A stretch of DNA of 64,000 nt, taken from positions 124,001 through 188,000 of the forward strand of contig NZ_JACIBC010000003.1 of assembly GCF_014195095.1 (NCBI RefSeq). Direction: 5' to 3'. Below are positions 62,423 through 64,000 of the stretch, piece by piece. The DNA is from Rhizobium sp. BK602. GTDB taxonomy: Bacteria > Pseudomonadota > Alphaproteobacteria > Rhizobiales > Rhizobiaceae. The notes under the pieces are model-generated. The model saw only the letters and a list, made by a program, of their open reading frames with translations, made no database searches and had not been told where the DNA came from. How positions within the stretch are numbered: the stretch's first letter is position 1; the number at the start of each line of letters is the position of its first letter. Both the position numbers and the translations under genes were made by a program.

Positions 62423-62448
62423 CCTCTCCCCGCACAAGCGGGGGGAGG
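62423..62448 (+). repeat. Intergenic hairpin after the binding-protein gene
   Basis: CCTCTCCCCGC and GCGGGGGGAGG form an 11-bp stem (one G-U pair in RNA) with an ACAA loop, 26 bp after the binding-protein stop. As at 37781-37815, there is no T tract, fitting an mRNA-stabilising element that gives more binding protein than permease. Confidence 0.65.
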
Positions 62449-62473
62449 AAACCGCTAACGGAGACACCGGACC

Positions 62474-63385
62474 ATGGCGACGATCGCTTCATCAGAAACG
62501 GACCAGGCAACAGCAAAGTCAGGGCGCGGGTTTCGCTTGCCCCTGGGGCTCGTTTCCTATCTTCAGGCGGCGCCGCTCTTCCTGATCCTCGGTTTCTTCT
62601 TCCTGCTGCCGATCGCGATGATCGGCGTCGTCAGCTTCTGGGACTATGATTTCGCCGGCCTCTATCCGGATTTCCTGACGACGAATTATACCGACACGCT
62701 TGGCTCGTGGGTGACTTGGAAAACCTATCTCAACACATTGAAATTCACCGCTATTGTCTGGGCGCTGACCCTGTTCATCGGCTTCTGGGTTGCCTATTTC
62801 CTCGCCTTCCATATCCGCCGCACGTCGATGCAGATGGTCCTTTTCCTCGTCTGCACCGTGCCGTTCATGACCTCGAACATCATTCGCATGATCTCATGGA
62901 TTCCGGTGCTCGGACGCAATGGCCTGGTGAATTCAACCCTGATCGAGATGGGGCTCATTCCCAAGCCGATCGAATGGCTGCTCTATTCCGATTTCGCCGT
63001 CGTGCTGGCCATGGTGCATCTCTATACGCTGTTCATGGTGACGCCGATCTTCAACACGCTGATGCGCATCGACCGCTCGCTGTTCGAAGCGGCGCGCGAC
63101 GCCGGCGCCAGCGGCTGGCAGATCCTCTGGAACGTGGTGATCCCGCTTGCCAAACCGGGGATGGCGATCGGCACGATCTTCGTCGTCACGCTGGTCATGG
63201 CGGATTTTTCGACCGTGCAGGTCATGTCCGGCGGCCAGAGCGCCTCGATCGCACTGATGATGAAGAACCAGATGTCGCTGCTGCAATATCCGGCCGCCGC
63301 CGCCAATGCCGTGGTTCTCCTAATCCTCGTCCTGCTGATGGTTTCCGCCATCCTGCGCGTCGTCGACATCCGTAAGGAGCTTTGA
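62474..63385 (+). CDS. ABC transporter permease (PotB-like)
   Basis: This encodes 303 residues with six membrane segments, LFLILGFFFLLPIAMIG near residue 38 as the first, and the EAA loop FEAARDAGASGWQILWNVVIP near 197-217. It is separated from the next permease by a single base and pairs with it to form the import channel. Confidence 0.9.
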   Translation: MATIASSETDQATAKSGRGFRLPLGLVSYLQAAPLFLILGFFFLLPIAMIGVVSFWDYDFAGLYPDFLTTNYTDTLGSWVTWKTYLNTLKFTAIVWALTLFIGFWVAYFLAFHIRRTSMQMVLFLVCTVPFMTSNIIRMISWIPVLGRNGLVNSTLIEMGLIPKPIEWLLYSDFAVVLAMVHLYTLFMVTPIFNTLMRIDRSLFEAARDAGASGWQILWNVVIPLAKPGMAIGTIFVVTLVMADFSTVQVMSGGQSASIALMMKNQMSLLQYPAAAANAVVLLILVLLMVSAILRVVDIRKEL

Positions 63386-63386
63386 G

Positions 63387-64000
63387 ATGCACCGCGAAAA
63401 ACGCAGTCTCGAATTCTATGTTCTGGCGATCTTCTTCACGATCTTCGTGCTCTTTCTCTACGGGCCGCTTTCGGCGATTCTCATCCTTTCTTTTCAAGGA
63501 CCGGATGGCGGCCTGACCTTTCCGTTGAACGGCGTATCGCTGCACTGGTTCGCGAACCTGTTCGAGAAGCAGGCGGTCGGCGATTTCGGCGCCTCGTTCC
63601 AGCGCTCCTTCGTGCTCGGCCTGATGGTCATGCTCGTCACCGTCGTCGTGTCCCTGCTGGCGGGTCTTGCCTTCCGCCGCCGGTTCCGCGGCGCGACCTT
63701 CCTGTTCTATGCGACCGTCGCCAGCCTGGTGGTTCCGTCCATCATCATTTCGCTCGGCATCGGCGTCGTCTTCCAGCAGGGAGGCCTCCAGCCCGCCTGG
63801 TATTCCTCGGCCTTCGGCGCGCATCTGACCTGGACGCTGCCCTTCGGCGTGCTCATCATGTTTGCCGTCTTCAACCGTTTCTCGCCAGCTTATGAGGAAG
63901 CCGCCCGCGATCTCGGCGCCAGCTCCTGGCAGACGTTCCGCCACGTCGTTCTGCCGATGATCGCGCCGAGCCTGATCGGCGTCGGCCTGTTCGGCTTCAC
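63387..64000 (+). CDS. ABC transporter permease (PotC-like), 3' end cut by window edge
   Basis: The frame opens at ATG 63387 and is open to the last base, giving 204 visible residues of what should be about 265-280. Membrane segments are visible near 15-37, 75-95, 102-128 and 143-160; the EAA loop YEEAARDLGASSWQTFRHVVLP lies near 171-192. AAGGAG 5 bases from the previous stop provides the ribosome site. It completes the PotABCD-like set. Confidence 0.9.
   Translation, partial: MHREKRSLEFYVLAIFFTIFVLFLYGPLSAILILSFQGPDGGLTFPLNGVSLHWFANLFEKQAVGDFGASFQRSFVLGLMVMLVTVVVSLLAGLAFRRRFRGATFLFYATVASLVVPSIIISLGIGVVFQQGGLQPAWYSSAFGAHLTWTLPFGVLIMFAVFNRFSPAYEEAARDLGASSWQTFRHVVLPMIAPSLIGVGLFGF

Overview
The window looks like chromosome or chromid-like replicon sequence from a member of the Rhizobiaceae, most likely Rhizobium or a close relative. 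The basis is high GC, the abundance of ABC uptake systems each paired with a GntR, LysR or HutC regulator, a Kps-type (rkp-like) capsule locus, and glycine/asparagine-rich secreted proteins. No rRNA, tRNA, insertion sequence, phage gene or CRISPR array was recognised. Assignments come from motifs read by eye; no database search was run.

Positions 1-21870 form a surface-polysaccharide island for an ABC-transporter-dependent (group 2-like) capsule. The minus-strand operon reads kpsS, kpsC, a GT4 glycosyltransferase, an FkbM methyltransferase and a DUF6270-like protein, with several stop/start overlaps. The export genes are scattered: one kpsE-like gene (3742-4953) is divergent from kpsM (5118-5927), while a second kpsE-like gene is coupled to kpsT (13612-15533). 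An AraC regulator lies ahead of a plus-strand run of KpsD/Wza-like lipoprotein, FkbM methyltransferase, glycosyltransferase and an unrecognised protein. The left edge holds a truncated tandem glycosyltransferase, a DUF4214-like protein and a TPR protein. A short DUF4214-like module recurs in three proteins of the island.

Positions 22044-30850 carry an OmpR/EnvZ-type two-component pair, an FAD monooxygenase divergent from a MarR regulator with a clear operator between them, and a MacAB-type efflux pair downstream of a Spy/LTXXQ-like periplasmic protein.

Positions 31237-39956 hold a nitrogen-compound uptake and catabolism region: a ureohydrolase, an aminotransferase, a flavin (LLM) monooxygenase, LysR and HutC regulators and a polar amino acid ABC transporter. 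A HutC-like operator sits at the transporter promoter. Positions 39969-45180 contain a hypothetical protein and two secreted Gly/Asn-rich proteins that flank a DUF4336 protein and a NarL/NarX-type two-component system.

Positions 45188-54291 combine a DapA-family lyase/aldolase, a GntR regulator and an M24 peptidase with a second GntR-led operon (Cys/Met-type PLP enzyme plus a carbohydrate-type ABC transporter). Positions 54476-56429 hold a small zinc-ribbon protein, a very small ORF, a possible antisense-strand small RNA terminator and an exported esterase. From 56448 to the right edge, two paralogous cytosine-deaminase-like amidohydrolases and a GntR regulator on the minus strand face a PotABCD-like ABC transporter on the plus strand; the last permease runs off the window. 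The right half is therefore a series of transporter + regulator + enzyme cassettes typical of soil or plant-associated bacteria scavenging amines, amides and amino acid derivatives.
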